A stretch of DNA of 64,000 nucleotides from Rostrohypoxylon terebratum (lineage: Eukaryota > Ascomycota > Sordariomycetes > Xylariales > Hypoxylaceae), in NCBI GenBank assembly GCA_022497145.1, contig MU385928.1:101902-165901 (forward strand). Direction: 5' to 3'. Both the position numbers and the translations under genes were made by a program. Below, in pieces: positions 12,143-24,424 of this stretch. Every line of letters begins with the position of its first letter. The stretch's first letter is position 1. The notes under the pieces were generated by a model. It saw nothing but the letters and a program-made list of their open reading frames with translations. It searched no databases and was not told where the DNA came from.

Positions 12143-15100
12143 GTCAACATGCACCATAGAAGGTGCTTAGTGGTCAACATTGGAAGGGTAGGGTAGATGT
12201 GAAGAAAGTTGGATCGGTATGAGGAATGTAGCTCGTAGCTCGTAGCGAACCGCACTATAAGTATCTTTATCAACTACGTATAAAAGCTGATTGTATGCTG
12301 TTTGTTTGTCGCGTGCTACCGAATATTGATACTGATCGCGTGAATAAGCCGCCAGGTATGGAGGCGTCCCGCTGCGGTATTTATCATTCTTGAGAACATT
12401 CCTTACTCACGCATCTTAAGGCCACCAATGTCTCTAGGATCTGGTGGACCCAATCCATGATGACTCCCAGGGCCGGTACTTTGTTTCTTCATCTAGCCTG
12501 ACAGTAACTACACCCTGGTTCGGACGATGGCGGTAGGCATTGGGTCTTCCGGACCGGGAACATAGCTTCGAAGTTGTACTAAGGCCAAGTAGGTCACGGG
12601 CATGGAGTATTATTGGCCCCGTGAATAGAGTTGAGCTTCGGCGAGATAGTACTATGTAGAGCCATCAATGTTGAGCTAAGTCGCTTGGCTGTCTCACATA
12701 TGGGTATTCTGTGCCTTGCAGATCCCATGCCAGGGTCTATCTTAATATACATAGCCCCGGGAGGGCTGATTGGTAGGGTGTTGGCAATGCAGCAGAGAAA
12801 TTCCGAATATATCGAAAAATATGAGATCATACCTCTACCTCTATTCCTAGTCAAGAATATTCCACGCTTCCTTGCTTAGGTGGTCTCACCAATATTTGCA
12901 TTTGGTCAGCAAGGCAAGCTCACCTACATAGTAGGTCCTAGGATCGTATTCTGTGCGAATAAGTCCGTACGTGCCTTAGGACCTGGGTACCTAGAAAATT
13001 TTTTCAATGTTTCTCGTGACATCTCGTTATCGTAAATGGTATTTTTGCAAAGGAAGAATATGTGAACTAGGTAGTTACTAGAAATTGACTATTAGAGGAT
13101 TTTCGATCTTCATCCTTCGATTATGTTTAGCATGTTTAGCGAGTGATGTTGTGAGAAGTTGGAAATTTCAACGAATCGGATGCGCTGAAGCGTCCCAAGT
13201 TTGCTTCTAATAATAAAAATAGGGAAGCTAAAGCTGTCGCTATGCGGCAAGTTGGGGCGAACAGAGGCAAATTGGCAGATTGGGAGGGGCTTTTCTACTT
13301 CCTCCTCTACCTTCTCTCTACCCTTTTTAGGTTTAAACTGTTTGGAGCCCTGTACTAAAACCTTTTACCCCCTGTAACCCCACGTTGTAATTGGAAAGTT
13401 CAAAGCTGCAGGTCCAGACGATGCCCCCGTTTAAAAATATACTATGTACAGCTGTAGGTCCCGGTAGCTTCCATCAAATAACGTTCTAAGAAGGCCACAT
13501 CCTGCACATCTCAAACTTCAACTTCTACTAAACATCCTAAACAATTTACCTACCCACATATCACCTACCTACTTTGGCAACAAAGTCATGAGTAGATTCA
13601 ATTACAGGCAGACAGGTATGGGTTGAAATCTCACTCAGCCTTAACTCTCAGCTGCAAGACTTTCGTCTTACATACTCCATACTCGGCCGATTATATCGTT
13701 ACTAACTAGTCGGATCCTAATTTCGAACAGCTCGAGTCGCGTAGTACGACTATATGTTGAAGTTATCACGAGAATGATTGTGGAACAAATACTATCTGGT
13801 AACATTTTTCAAAAAAAAAAAAAACATCAACGGCTGACTTTGGTCGTCATACAAATCCACTTATTTTCCAAGGTAAAAGGAAAGAAGGGAAAAAAAAAAA
13901 AGAGCAAACACCACACATAATAATTAAGAAACTAGAACTTCTAGCCCATCGGTGCTCTACTTTGATATTTGATATTTTTTTCGTGGTAGTTATTTCCTAT
14001 TCCCTTCTTCTAGTTCGCTATCACGCAAACGTTGTTAGCTCTGGTAGCCAAGCCCCGCCCCTGTCTCTTTGTCTCTTTAGCACCTGGCGCGATCCTCCTC
14101 CGCATAGCCTCACTCATCTCGCAGATAATTCTACCGAATAAGCGCCATTATCTCGATAGCATAGCTTCAAGACTCTACTATGTATGAGTAGACGATCACC
14201 GCACCTGATTTGATTTTGTTTTGAAGTATCTAAAGGCCTAGCGTCGGCTTTAGCCTTTAGGTAGATGTCTTACATGACACCTGGACTATACTACATACAT
14301 ACCAACCTGGAACCTGCCCAGGAACCCCACAATGCGTCTAATCCGTTGTGTGCTATTCTAGGCGCAGGCACAGGCACAGATGCCGATCGGGTACCGTTTT
14401 CTACCCTTGCCAAAAATCCATACTAATAGTTTAATTTCTCGTCGTATATGTCGTGACAAGGACATATTCAGCTGCCGCAATGAGTCTCAGGTCAGGTTCT
14501 GTTAGTTGCTAGCAACACAGACAACAAGACTTCCACGCTTGTAACCACACCTGATACTATCAAGTCTTCACGAGTTGCCATGCTAGGAATCAAGTTTCAA
14601 TGGATCTCTTTCATTTATGGGTAAGGTGGCCGCCCGTATTTGAGCCTACTAGTAACTATGTAACCTTGAGGAGTTGATCACCAGCTCGACTACTTTATAC
14701 GATAGCAATCTTAGTCCATCAAAGCAAGATCTAATTCATACACCGCCAGTATTACCGTCTCAACATTGGTCAGATGAGCCGCCGGCGTCTTCGACTTACA
14801 AACAGATATGTTCCAGCTCTTAACCCAATCTAGGTTCCATAGATAATTTTTAGATCACGCCATCGTTGAAGGAGACCTCCCAGCTCTTTTGACTGTCTCA
14901 CTTACGATACCTTCGGCTCGCTAATTTATTATATCAGTAGCATAAGACCTAAAGCCTTAAGCGTTAATGCTTTTTCGCTGGTTATACGACGCCCCTTTCA
15001 TTTTCATTTCACGCTGACATTGGTTAATCATCTATACAGTCCTACATCACTAGAGCCTGTAGATCGCTTCCCCAGTAGATTAGTATCTAGCGTGGCTGAT

Positions 15101-15650
15101 ATTAGGTATGCCCTCATTCTCGGCTTTGCCAGGCTCGCCGGTATCGTTCTATCCAGATTGAGCTACCGATCTTGGTCCCCTTTTGAATGGGTAGTCTAGG
15201 ACTTAAGATATGAAAGTAATTATAGATATTCTAGGCAAAAAAAATGCTTTAAATGTCTAGCAAGGGAGATAGATTGGATGGGTACACGATCTGATCGAGA
15301 ACGCCTCATTATCAGCCCTCAATACATTTACCATCATAAGGGATCATGATCCCTTCCCTGTCTAGGTAATATATTGAAAACAGGTCTCTACGAAACCATT
15401 CACTGACAGCCATCGCGTTATGATCTCACAGGAAGTATACTTAATACCGAGGCCGAGCACACTGTCGTTAAAATCAAATTGATAGCGGCAACATTCAGCT
15501 GTAGAGTCTATATTATAATCGTATCTTTGCAGGGAGACCATACCTACTGACCACGAAAGACTACACTTCATAACGTACGGGAATCTCTCCCGAGAACAAC
15601 TAAGACTCCCCCCCCCCTGAGATATGCATGGCAACAGGCTTCTCATGCAA
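12143..15650. other. long gene-free spacer (3.5 kb)
   Basis: No coding frame of quality was found on either strand. It contains A-runs near 13812 and 13892, a C-run near 15610, and CCTAGG or GTACCTAG words near 12930-12990. Composition is close to the other spacers and not AT-only, so it is not a RIP block. The part beside 12143 may include the true first exon and promoter of the SGNH gene. A non-coding transcript cannot be excluded or supported. Confidence 0.5.
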
Positions 15651-16467
15651 TCATATTGAATTTGGCTCCCGGACCATTATCGATATCTTGTATGTCTCCT
15701 CTGACCCGCCCGTTAATTTTTTGAGGTCAAACGTGAGGTGGTCAATCTCTCGGAAGCCCAACTTTTCATACACCGGCTTACCATCCGGCGTTGCTTCGAG
15801 ATATACCTTTAGACCACAAGCGTCGGCAACAGCTAGCATGGGCAACATCATCGCCTTTGCGACACCCCTTCGATGATACTTTGGCGACGTACAAAGGAGC
15901 GACAGACCTATATTGCGATTCAGCTGACGAACGTAACGTGACATGGCCTCAATTTCGTCGCTTACCTAACATCGCCTTTGCATTCTGCTTCTCTGACATA
16001 TCCTTCAAGGCGTTGAAAAACGCCAAACACAATTCCGGTCGGGCGCCCTCTGGAATATCGACCCCAAGCGATGCAGTAGACTCGCCAGCTGCACTGTTCA
16101 CAACACTGTCATTTGCCGCGATAGTGCGAGGAACGTCCACAGTACCTGTGTCGTCTCCAACCCACTCCCCGAAAGATATGTCGTGTCCTTCAGGGATGTC
16201 CCACCTAGAAAAAGCAACTACATCGCCGCTCTCTGTGTCTGTAACCTTGAAGTGTCTGGTGCTCCGATCGGCCATCTTCTTGTAGATGCGGCGCTTCATC
16301 CAGGTCAGCATAGCATTTTTATCCTCCGTCCACCAAAAGGTGTTCCGACGGTCCATTTGAAACGCGACGTAATATATCTCAGCTAATTGATCCACATCCA
16401 CAGCCGTACAGTGGGACATGGAGAAGGCCGGAGAGAGGGACGAGGGTACTAGGAACGGTAACGCCAT
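15651..16467 (-). CDS. GNAT-family N-acetyltransferase
   Basis: Exons 16467-15966 and 15907-15651 give about 252 residues. The 58-nt intron (GTAAGC donor, GCTGAAT branch, ATAG acceptor) joins NAKAMLG to LSLLCTSPKYHRRGVAKAMM. The fold is visible from the acceptor site onward: a beta-strand LSLLCTSP, the acetyl-CoA binding loop YHRRGVAKAMM (the R/Q-x-x-G-x-A/G motif), then LKVYLEATPDGKPVYEKLGF, typical of fungal GNAT proteins that act on small molecules or toxic amines. The N-terminal part has the substrate-side helices and FSRWDIPEG. The substrate is unknown. A second ATG at residue 17 (MSHCTAVDVDQ) may be the real start, since the residues before it are poorly structured. Confidence 0.82.
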
Positions 16468-17482
16468 CGTGCTTATGTATTCCCATTCCTGGAGTGCACA
16501 CTCTCAAGAAAAAACGAAGCATTGATGTGAACCAGTATATTGGGGATGCAGCAACCGTACTAACCCAGGGCTGGAGATTCAGAATAAGTACAGCTCGCAA
16601 TATACCTGACTAATACCGTGAGATGTCCGCGGCTTTCCTAAAGAGGTAGTTATCCGGAGAAGGTCCACTATCCTTGGTTCCGATAGAGTTGCCGGTTGGC
16701 TGGCTGCACGATAAGTGCCCTTCTAGGTACAGATTTAATGCATATGGATTCGCTGATGCGTTCCTCGCCGATGACTCTTACCGGCAAGAAATGAACAACA
16801 CAAATCAATATTCATTGAATTACCTTAGATAACTGGCCAATCGTCAATAGGTAAACACTTATGTTTTCGTGCTTGTTAGGAAGAGAAAAAAATATAGGAG
16901 TGTCCTAAGATGGAATAGCCAACTGACGAATTTGCCTACCTATAACTGTAGGGTATAAATTTGAACGCACCTTGCGGATGTTGAGCGTTGTCTTTATGTT
17001 CAACTATAAAGAACCACGTCAATGTCAATGAGGTTCGTGTGTGAATAAGGAAAGAAATCCATCTTGTCTCAGACGAATCATTTGCTAGGCCTCTAGGTTA
17101 AACATATCTTACAATCACTGCGATCGTTTAGCGAAAATGAATATATGAAGTCGTATACGTAAGGAGGCCTTGTATCAGTGTCGTAATCGTTGTACATGAG
17201 ACCTCATCATACAACGATGAGCAATGAACGCATGGTGAGTGCCACACAGTTGCGAGGTCTGCGGAGGATTCTTCTGAGTCTGTATAGACATCTAGCGTAC
17301 TATATTGGATATAAATCATTCGAGGACAGGTAAAGTCTCCATAAGATATTGTCTCATCGTCGAGTATATGGTGGACTCACTGCATTTCCGCGTTGTGCTT
17401 TTTTCCTGGATACTTAGCTGATGTCGTTGAAATCAACGTCACGGTGCGGACCAATTGAGCCCTTTTCGCCGAGAAAGGGACT
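16468..17482. other. intergenic spacer
   Basis: The promoter side of the GNAT gene and the 3' flank of COQ7. No supported gene, repeat or RNA was seen. Confidence 0.6.
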
Positions 17483-18386
17483 TCACACCCTCTCGCTAAC
17501 CCAAATGGCGCCTCTACATCCCAGTCGTATGACGCCGGTCAATAACCAGTGAGGCTCGGCTTTCCTCGCATCGTTATCGACAGCATGGTCTAAGTGCTCC
17601 AGCTCTTCGTCTCGAATGCGCCGCAACGTGTTTACAAGGCTCTGAAGTTCCTCGCCAACCTCGTAGCCCTCCGCTTCCCATTGGTCGAACATCTCTAATA
17701 ACGTCCGTATTTGATTGTTGTAGTGGCCACCAATCTCTGTCTCAACGGCCTCCGTGCAAGCCATAGCGGCCTCGCGGCCCATGACGGCGGTGGACCAGCC
17801 CAGACCTGTGGCTAGGACGGACCAGAGCGGGTAGAGAGCGGTTGGGCGGACGCGATGCTTAGCTATGAGGGAATTGAAGGTATTAAAGTGACCTTCTTCT
17901 TGAGCGTACATGTGGGCCATTAAAGGCCGGAGGTGTGGGTGCGCATTTACCAAAGGTGGTGTCTGGGCGGTATAGATCAGGGTAGCAGCTAATTCGCCTG
18001 CTTGGTTTACACGGAGCTTTAAGAGAAAACGTCTTAGCGCAAGTCAAGTCATATATATTATAACCTACATAGCATGTAATCCGACGATGAAAACAATGAA
18101 TAATGAATAATGAATAATGAATAACAGCAAATGGTCTTACAGCTGACGACAGAAAGTCGCGTTGCTCTTTTGTTAGAGGTTTGCGTCTTGGCTTTTCGGC
18201 TGGAGAAGACGTTGAGGTTGCCGAGATCGTCGCGTTAGACGTTGGAGTCGTACTTAAGAATCGCCTTCGGTTACGCTGGTCGAAAGAACATATGAGTGAT
18301 AATGATAGATCATGCCGCGCTATACGCGGTTGTATTCGTAGCCTTTGTAAAGACATGGCTGAATGTTGTCCAAGGTTGCTAGGCAT
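17483..18386 (-). CDS. COQ7: 5-demethoxyubiquinone hydroxylase, mitochondrial
   Basis: Exons 18386-18141 and 18016-17483 give about 259 residues. Intron 1 (124 nt, GTAAGA to TTAAAG, phase 0) joins DFLSSA to LRVNQAGELAATLIYTAQ, the conserved start of the COQ7 fold. The N-terminus is Arg/Ser-rich with RRRFLSTTP, a mitochondrial presequence. Di-iron carboxylate ligands fit the family pattern: Glu in NQAGE, the first E-x-x-H in AQEEGH (E122, H125), Glu residues in CTEAVETEIGGHY, and the second E-x-x-H in DEELEHLDHA. The enzyme hydroxylates demethoxyubiquinone in the penultimate step of ubiquinone synthesis on the inner mitochondrial membrane. The protein ends near GAIWVSERV, as expected. The intron holds an ATGAATA tandem run. 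The gene looks intact. Confidence 0.93.
18095..18123 (+). repeat. AATGAATAATGAATA tandem run in COQ7 intron
   Basis: Four copies of a 7-bp unit AATGAAT lie in the single intron of the COQ7 gene. It is a simple minisatellite that does not touch the splice sites or branch region. Confidence 0.75.
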
Positions 18387-19118
18387 AGGCTATGGTGATT
18401 GAGTTCCAAGGGTTTTCCAAGGGTTGTATTAAGTTGTATTTCAAGCTTTCAAACTACCTGTGGTTTGTTCCATTGATAGCTGGAGGTCTCTTTTCAATGC
18501 AAGGTTCTTTGAAATCGAACCTTAATCGAACCTTAGTTGACGTTATCTAGTGCACTCCGATGGACCGATGGCACGATTTGACGTACATACTACATAAATA
18601 CTAGTAGAAGAACTAATAAAACTGACTAAGTAAACTATGTACATACATAGTCCAAAATTGGCAATACTGTGGATATACTGTGGATTACCTACCCAACTAG
18701 ACCTTTAGAGTTGTCCAATCAACAACCTTATCCCGTCTCGATGCTTGCCAACTTTGTAGCTGATGAGGCTGTTAAACTCAACTTCCGTATGAATTCCTTT
18801 ATAATTTGACCGACATAACAGACCCTGCCTTATCAATATCAACAGGGAAAATCTACCATTTCTAGCTCGTCTCACTTTCATTTTCTGAATTTCTGAATAT
18901 CAACATTTGGATTAATTGGCATCCACTGTCTTCTTTGAACTGAGCCGTTGCACCGGTGCATAGTGCGAGTCGCCTTCCGTCGCGCACCCGGTCGCGCATC
19001 TCCACGCAACCTGATCGCATTCGCCGAACCGCTCCCGACAGCTTGAAACCACTTCAACAACATCTCCAATATTGCTTCCAAGAAATTAAGAGGTTTATCT
19101 CAATGAAATTGCGTCATT
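18387..19118. promoter_or_regulatory. divergent COQ7/RTF1 promoter region
   Basis: A 730-bp spacer between the start codons of two divergent genes. Open frames within it are short. It carries palindromic words such as ACTATGTACATACATAGT near 18633 and a TACATACTACATAAATAC run near 18584. Positions of the transcription starts cannot be read from sequence. Confidence 0.5.
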
Positions 19119-21542
19119 ATGGCTGACCTTGATGAGGAAATCTTGGCTCTTGTTGGCGGTGACGACGAATCGTCAGATGAGGAACAAGAGGTAGACATTA
19201 GCCGTTCCGCGTCTAGGTCTAGGTCCCCCAATGCCAATGCTAAGAGGCAAGGACAGGACACAAAGCATAGATCTAGCAGAAGGAAACAAGATGATTCAGA
19301 TGAGGAGGAAGGAGAAGCGTGAGTTTTCCATCTGCCTTATTATCATCGCTGTTGCTGTTTTCGTAACCGCTACTATTTCGCTCCTGCCCCCTACCAAGCA
19401 CGCTCCTGCTCTCCTGCTCTCCTGCTCTCCTGCTACTGTTGGTCGTAAGTTGCCATCCATGGATCCATGGATCGCTCCCGACATGTCTCACACACCTCAA
19501 ACCACCAAACCACCTGCCTACCCGCCAGGTTGGTACTCATTAACTCACTGATTTCTTTCGGCAACTTCGATAACAACCTCAAGGCAACAAGGCCCCACCT
19601 GTTGCCTGATGCCCAGTGCCTTTTCAACTTAAAACCTTGACCTCTATGGCTCAATTCCTTACACTACATCCACGACACTTCCAGTATTTTTTTTTCTTTT
19701 TTGCCTCTTCTCATAAGTTGGTGTTCACCAGCAATCTTCTTTCCCGCTCCCGCTCCTTTTCTTTTCAAGTCGCGCACCAACAACTTGAAGCTCCCTCTTC
19801 TAACGAATCGCCATGTTTTACTACGGTAGTTCTTCGATTGCTTCTCCGGCTTCACAAGATTCCGCCCCTATGGACGAATCCGATTCCGATGACGACGTTT
19901 TCCAATCAAGCAACGCCAACGGCAAAGTCGACGACGATGATGATAACAAGTATCCTGTTGATGGACTGTATGCAAGCGAAGCAGAGAAGGAAGAGATTCT
20001 AGCTATGCCCGAGCTCGAGCGGGAACAGATCCTTTCTCATCGCCAGGAACAAGTCGATCGCCAACGACAAAATACATTGCTACGCCAACTCTTATTAAAG
20101 ACGAGAGAGGATGATAGCCAACCAGACAAGAAGCGCAAAGCGAGTTCCGCTGATCTTGATGACCCCCAGCGCAAGACTTCACGACAGAGAACAAGAGTTG
20201 GCGGATCTAAGGTAGGCGAGACGAGCGCTGGGATCGAATCTCTCCGTCGTGCTCGGGCCGAGAAAAGCGATCGATTGCGCCGCAGAGAGGAAGATCGCGA
20301 ACGAAACAAGAAGTCGTATTCCACCTCACGCGATAGCCCTGACCGTGACATCGACGGCGATAGCGACGGCGGTTGGCCTGGTGCGTCTAGAGACAGGCCC
20401 TCCAAGTCACGGACTCCGGAAATTAAGGAAATCCCGTTTGCTGACCTGCGTGACATCGAGCGCATCCGACTTGGTCGCACTCGATTTGCTCAAGTTTGCT
20501 TTTATCCCGGATTCGACGAAGCCATCACCGGCTGTTACGTTCGCGTTTCTCTTGGTCCAGGCCCCGATGGCGTGCCTGTCTATCGGATGGCTGTAATCAA
20601 AGGTGTATACGTCTTAATTCAACGATTTCTGCGCTTCTGTACTAACAATAAAATCCCAGGCTTTACGCAAGGCAAGCCCTATGCTATGAGCAAGCCGAAC
20701 GGCCAGACATTTGTCACCGACCAATACATCAAGGCCGCTCACGGAAAATCCGAAAGGGATTGGCCATTTATCATCTGCTCTGATTCCCCGTTCACAGAGG
20801 TATGTTATGACTCCTATTCTATTAGTCCATTTCTAATTTATTATAGGCCGAGTTCAACCGCTACAAGAAGGTTTGTCAAGACGAGGCCGTTCTCTTCCCC
20901 AGAAGGCCGACACTAGATGCCAAGATTACCGATATCAATGCCCTCATAGATCATACCTGGACCAACACTGAGGTGAACGCTAAGATTGAACGAGAGCGCG
21001 CACTTCTGAGCAAGTTCCAACCCACGGAACGAAATAGACTAGTCAAGTTGATCGAGGAAGCCAAAGAACGCGGAGACGACGCGCGAGTCTCGGAGTTGCA
21101 GGATCGGTTGGACTCTCTCGAGACACCACGTCTAGCCTTTAGGACTAGCTTGACACAATCCTCCAAGCCTACGAACGCAGCCCCGTCGCAGCAGGAGCGC
21201 TTAGCAGCCTTGAACGCTGAGAATCGTCGACGTAATGTGGAAGCGGTGCGCAAGGCGCAGATAAGTGAGAAGGCGAAGGCCCATCAGATCAAGACCCATG
21301 CCACATCTGGCGAACAGAAGTCGACGCCTACCAATGGCAGCGGCGCATCTACGCCAATCAATGGAACGCCGAAACAGAATACCGGCACAAAGCAGCCATT
21401 GCTACCTCATCTACAGAGGCTCCAGGCTCAAAACCACCAGACCGGGAAGGATAAGAAGGGTATCCCGCAGATCCACAAACCAATCGCGGATGATGATATC
21501 ATTGCATCTTTGGACCTCGATATCGAGGTTGATATCGACTAG
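19119..21542 (+). CDS. RTF1: RNA polymerase-associated protein Rtf1 (Paf1 complex)
   Basis: Exons 19119-19318, 19830-20602, 20660-20799 and 20847-21542 give about 602 residues. The first intron is 511 nt (GTGAGT; branch TCTAACG; acceptor GGTAG) and links the acidic N-terminus (MADLDEEILALVGGDDES) to SSIASPAS and KYPVDGLYASEAEKEEIL, a hallmark of fungal Rtf1. A basic/acidic linker follows. The Plus3 domain runs from about residue 270 (FADLRDIERIRLGRTRFAQVCFYPGFDEAITGCYVR, split here: FADLRDIERIRLGR, then CFYPGFDEAITGCYVR) to about 395 (RDWPFIICSDSPFTE). It binds the Spt5 C-terminal repeat and single-stranded DNA. The helical C-terminus carries NAKIERERALLSKF and DRLDSLET. Rtf1 supports transcription elongation and H2B ubiquitination. 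The other introns are 57 and 47 nt. Confidence 0.92.
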
Positions 21543-22397
21543 GTGGGCGCAATGAATGTAATGGGACGCAACTGCCCTAACTCTTCGTGCATATTCACTT
21601 TCGGTCTATTTCTTATAGACGGACCATTTGATCTCTGTGCTCGGGCTTGGTGTTACCACTTTACATAGCCTCGCACAAAGCCCAACTCAGTAGAGTGGAA
21701 ACTAATTTCGGCATGGTGCCGGTAGCAGATAGGAGTATTAATGCAATAACTGGACCTGATTATGTGGATGAGTGTATGAACACGTGTACGGTCGTTAACT
21801 AATACTATTCGGGGAACGGGACTACGATCCCCTGCGTGATGAGCAATTTTGATACGACGGCCTAAGGCATCCAGAGAAAACACGGGGCATCTCGGTTGGT
21901 CAAATGGGTCCGTTACTAGTAAGATGCGAGGTATACTGGGTAGGTAAGGCGGGTTAGCTGGGTTGGCTGGTTGGCCGGGGTTTGTTATGACCGTGGAGTT
22001 CCACGGAGTTCAGCATTCACAAAGTTGGTCTAATCAGGCCTGTTTAGCCATGTTGCTTACTAACACAATATAGAACAACCTTGGAAATGCCTTGACCTTG
22101 GAAACGCCTGGGACCAGAAAAGATCCTACTACGGCGGGATGGTGTCAATGCTTTGCGACGGAGCTCGAAAAATATTCTCAACATGGGCTACCAACTGTCA
22201 AATTCAAATTGCATACCGCCCGAGGTGTATAGGAGCATTATCCACCCTGACGAATGCGACCCTCGACAAGTTGCATACGGAACGCATATTAATACAGTCG
22301 GCACCCCTTAGAATTCGAAGGAATCAACATCAACAATAAATACCAATATAAATTCGCTCAAATTCATCTATCAAATAGCTTCTCACCTTGAAGCACG
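21543..22397. other. intergenic spacer
   Basis: The 3' flank of RTF1 and upstream region of the flavin-oxidoreductase pseudogene. A GT-rich run (GGTTAGCTGGGTTGGCTGG) lies near 21950. No supported gene. Confidence 0.6.
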
Positions 22398-23881
22398 ATG
22401 CCCGTAAACCGCTACGAGTCTATTCCTGCCGATGTTTCACCTCTCAGTCAACCTCTCAAGTTCGAGTTCTCAGGGAGGGTAGCAAAGAATCGTTTCTATA
22501 AAGCATCTATGATCGAAGACCTAGCTACCTGGAGCCCGACAAATATTAGAGAACGCGGTATCCCAACAGAGGAACTCATCGAGTTGTATCGAAGGCAAGT
22601 CGCAATTCAACGAGTTCTATAGATTGTAGGAGTTACTCATACGGATATCCAGATGGGGAGAAAGCGAATGGGGTATCATAGCCACTGGCAGTATCGATAT
22701 TGAGTTCGATATGCCGGGGTTTCATTGGTGATGGAATCATAACTCCCGAATGTCCTCCGTCTGGTCCGCGTTTTGAGGCTTTCCAGGAACTAGCAACTGG
22801 GGCCAAGGCACACGGTAGCCTGATCCTCGGACAGGTTAATCATCCTGGGCGCCAGTTGTATGCTAAGTTCAAGAAAGATACAATATCAGCATCGGCGATT
22901 CAGATACGTACGTGAACCCCCGGTCGACTATGTTAATGAAACTCGATAACACGACACCAATTGCTAAAACGTATGCGAAATGGCAGCGCCGAAGACAGGA
23001 TCATAGGCCGTCCCCCGCGAGGCTACGAGAGAAGACATCGCACGGGTTGTCAACGGGTTCGCACATGCTGCTGAGTATCTTCAGAAAGCAGGGTTTGACG
23101 GCATCGAACTCCACGGGGCACACTGATACCTACTTGCCCAGTTCTTATCAGAAACATCGAACCAACGTACGGACGAGTACGGCGGTAGTATCGAAAACCG
23201 CATGCGCATCGTGGTTGAAGTCGCCAAGGAAATCAAAAAGCGGACCGAGTCGGGATTCATCCTTGGAATCAAGCTGAACTCGGTCGAATTTCAAGAAAAA
23301 GGTATCAGGCCAGCAGAAGCTAAAGTCATGTGCGAAAAGCTACAGGACCTAGGCTTCGATTTCGTCGAGCTCTCGGGCGGTAACCATGAGGATATGGGCT
23401 ATGGAAGCAAGAAGGAATCAACGAGGAAGCGAGAGGCATATTTCCTTGAGTTCGTTCGCGACATTGTGCCGCACCTGTCTAAGACGAAGAAGTACCTCAC
23501 CGGAGGCTTTCATACCGTAGGCGCAATGGTGAAGGCCCTTGACATCCTTGATGGCATCGGCCTTGGCGCCCTGCTACACAAGAACCGCGGCTGCCGAGTG
23601 ATATTCTCGCGGGTAAGGTTACTGGCGCTATCAGACCGAGAGATGTGCTTCTGAACGACGTCGCGGGTCATTTGGCGGCGGCCGGGGCTCAGATGCGGCA
23701 AATCGCAAAAAGCCAAGAGCCCGTCGATCTCAGTAACCCTAGAGCCGTCGAAAGCTTACTCGGTGATTTGAAGGAGCATTTTGAAAAGGTGGTGGCCGAC
23801 GGCGACAAATTGGAATACAGGGGCTTTCCTGACCTAAAGGCCGCGGAGACTAGTGCACATCCGTATGGAGAGCCGTACTAG
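22398..23881 (+). pseudogene. Old-Yellow-Enzyme-type NADH:flavin oxidoreductase, decayed
   Basis: Matches the fungal OYE/NADH:flavin oxidoreductase fold along its whole length but is broken at least four times. Exon 1 (22398-22594) gives MPVNRYESIPADVSPLSQPL and a GC-AG intron (GCAAGT donor, 22595-22652) is followed by WGESEWGIIATGS. A frameshift at the G4 run near 22716 moves the frame to FIGDGIITPECPP and LILGQVNHPGRQ. Between about 22900 and 23020 conservation is lost and the frame changes again, then ATREDIARVVNGFAHAAEYL reads on. A TGA at 23124-23126 replaces the Gly of the HGAHGYLLAQF motif. A one-base loss near 23565 separates KALDILDGIGL from RPATQEPRLPSDILAGKVTG. The C-terminus to 23881 (HLAAAGAQMRQIAKS) is intact. 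No lesion looks like classic RIP, so simple decay after loss of selection is likely. Confidence 0.88.
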
Positions 23882-24424
23882 AATCCTTACAAAACTAGAT
23901 GTTCTATTCTATACATATATATATATATATATACTGATACCTACTGATACAGAATAGATATAGAGATAGATAGTACCTTTGGACTCTATAATATATATAT
24001 ATATATATATATTATAGGGTATATGTACCCTGATTTACATACATTATACAAATGGTTGAGAGATGTGTGAAGTGGAGATGTAACCAAGCCCCTATTCCCG
24101 CTTGGGTCTCAGGTACTTGGGTACAAAGCTCTAGTGATGCCATGATTGATTTGTCCGCAAGTCACGACCCATTCACCCTGCAGATGGAAAGGCGATTTCT
24201 CGTTTATATTTTTTCTATCATACATTGATTTTACATCGGAAATGTTGGAAAGAGAAAACAAAACTTGAGTTGTGATTCAAAGACTCATCACCTTCATATG
24301 AAGTCCACGTTATCCGACTACACTCCGGAAGTGGCACGTCACAGGAGTAACATATTCTGGCTCTGCTATTGTCTTGATAAGGTAAAGGTACTTGCTCAAC
24401 CTCAGACGGCTCTGAACTAATGGT
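23882..24424. other. spacer with AT microsatellites
   Basis: Between the two pseudogenes. It contains a (TA)n run at 23914-23932, the palindrome at 23986-24017, and otherwise unique sequence without coding character. Confidence 0.6.
23986..24017 (+). repeat. 32-bp perfect AT palindrome
   Basis: CTATAAT, then an AT alternation, then ATTATAG: a perfect palindrome that can extrude as a hairpin. It lies just after the flavin-oxidoreductase pseudogene. Confidence 0.85.

Noticed and set aside
21653..21883. 76-codon minus-strand frame downstream of RTF1
   Set aside because: Short, no protein-family features, lies in the 3' flank of RTF1 where transcripts of that gene probably end.
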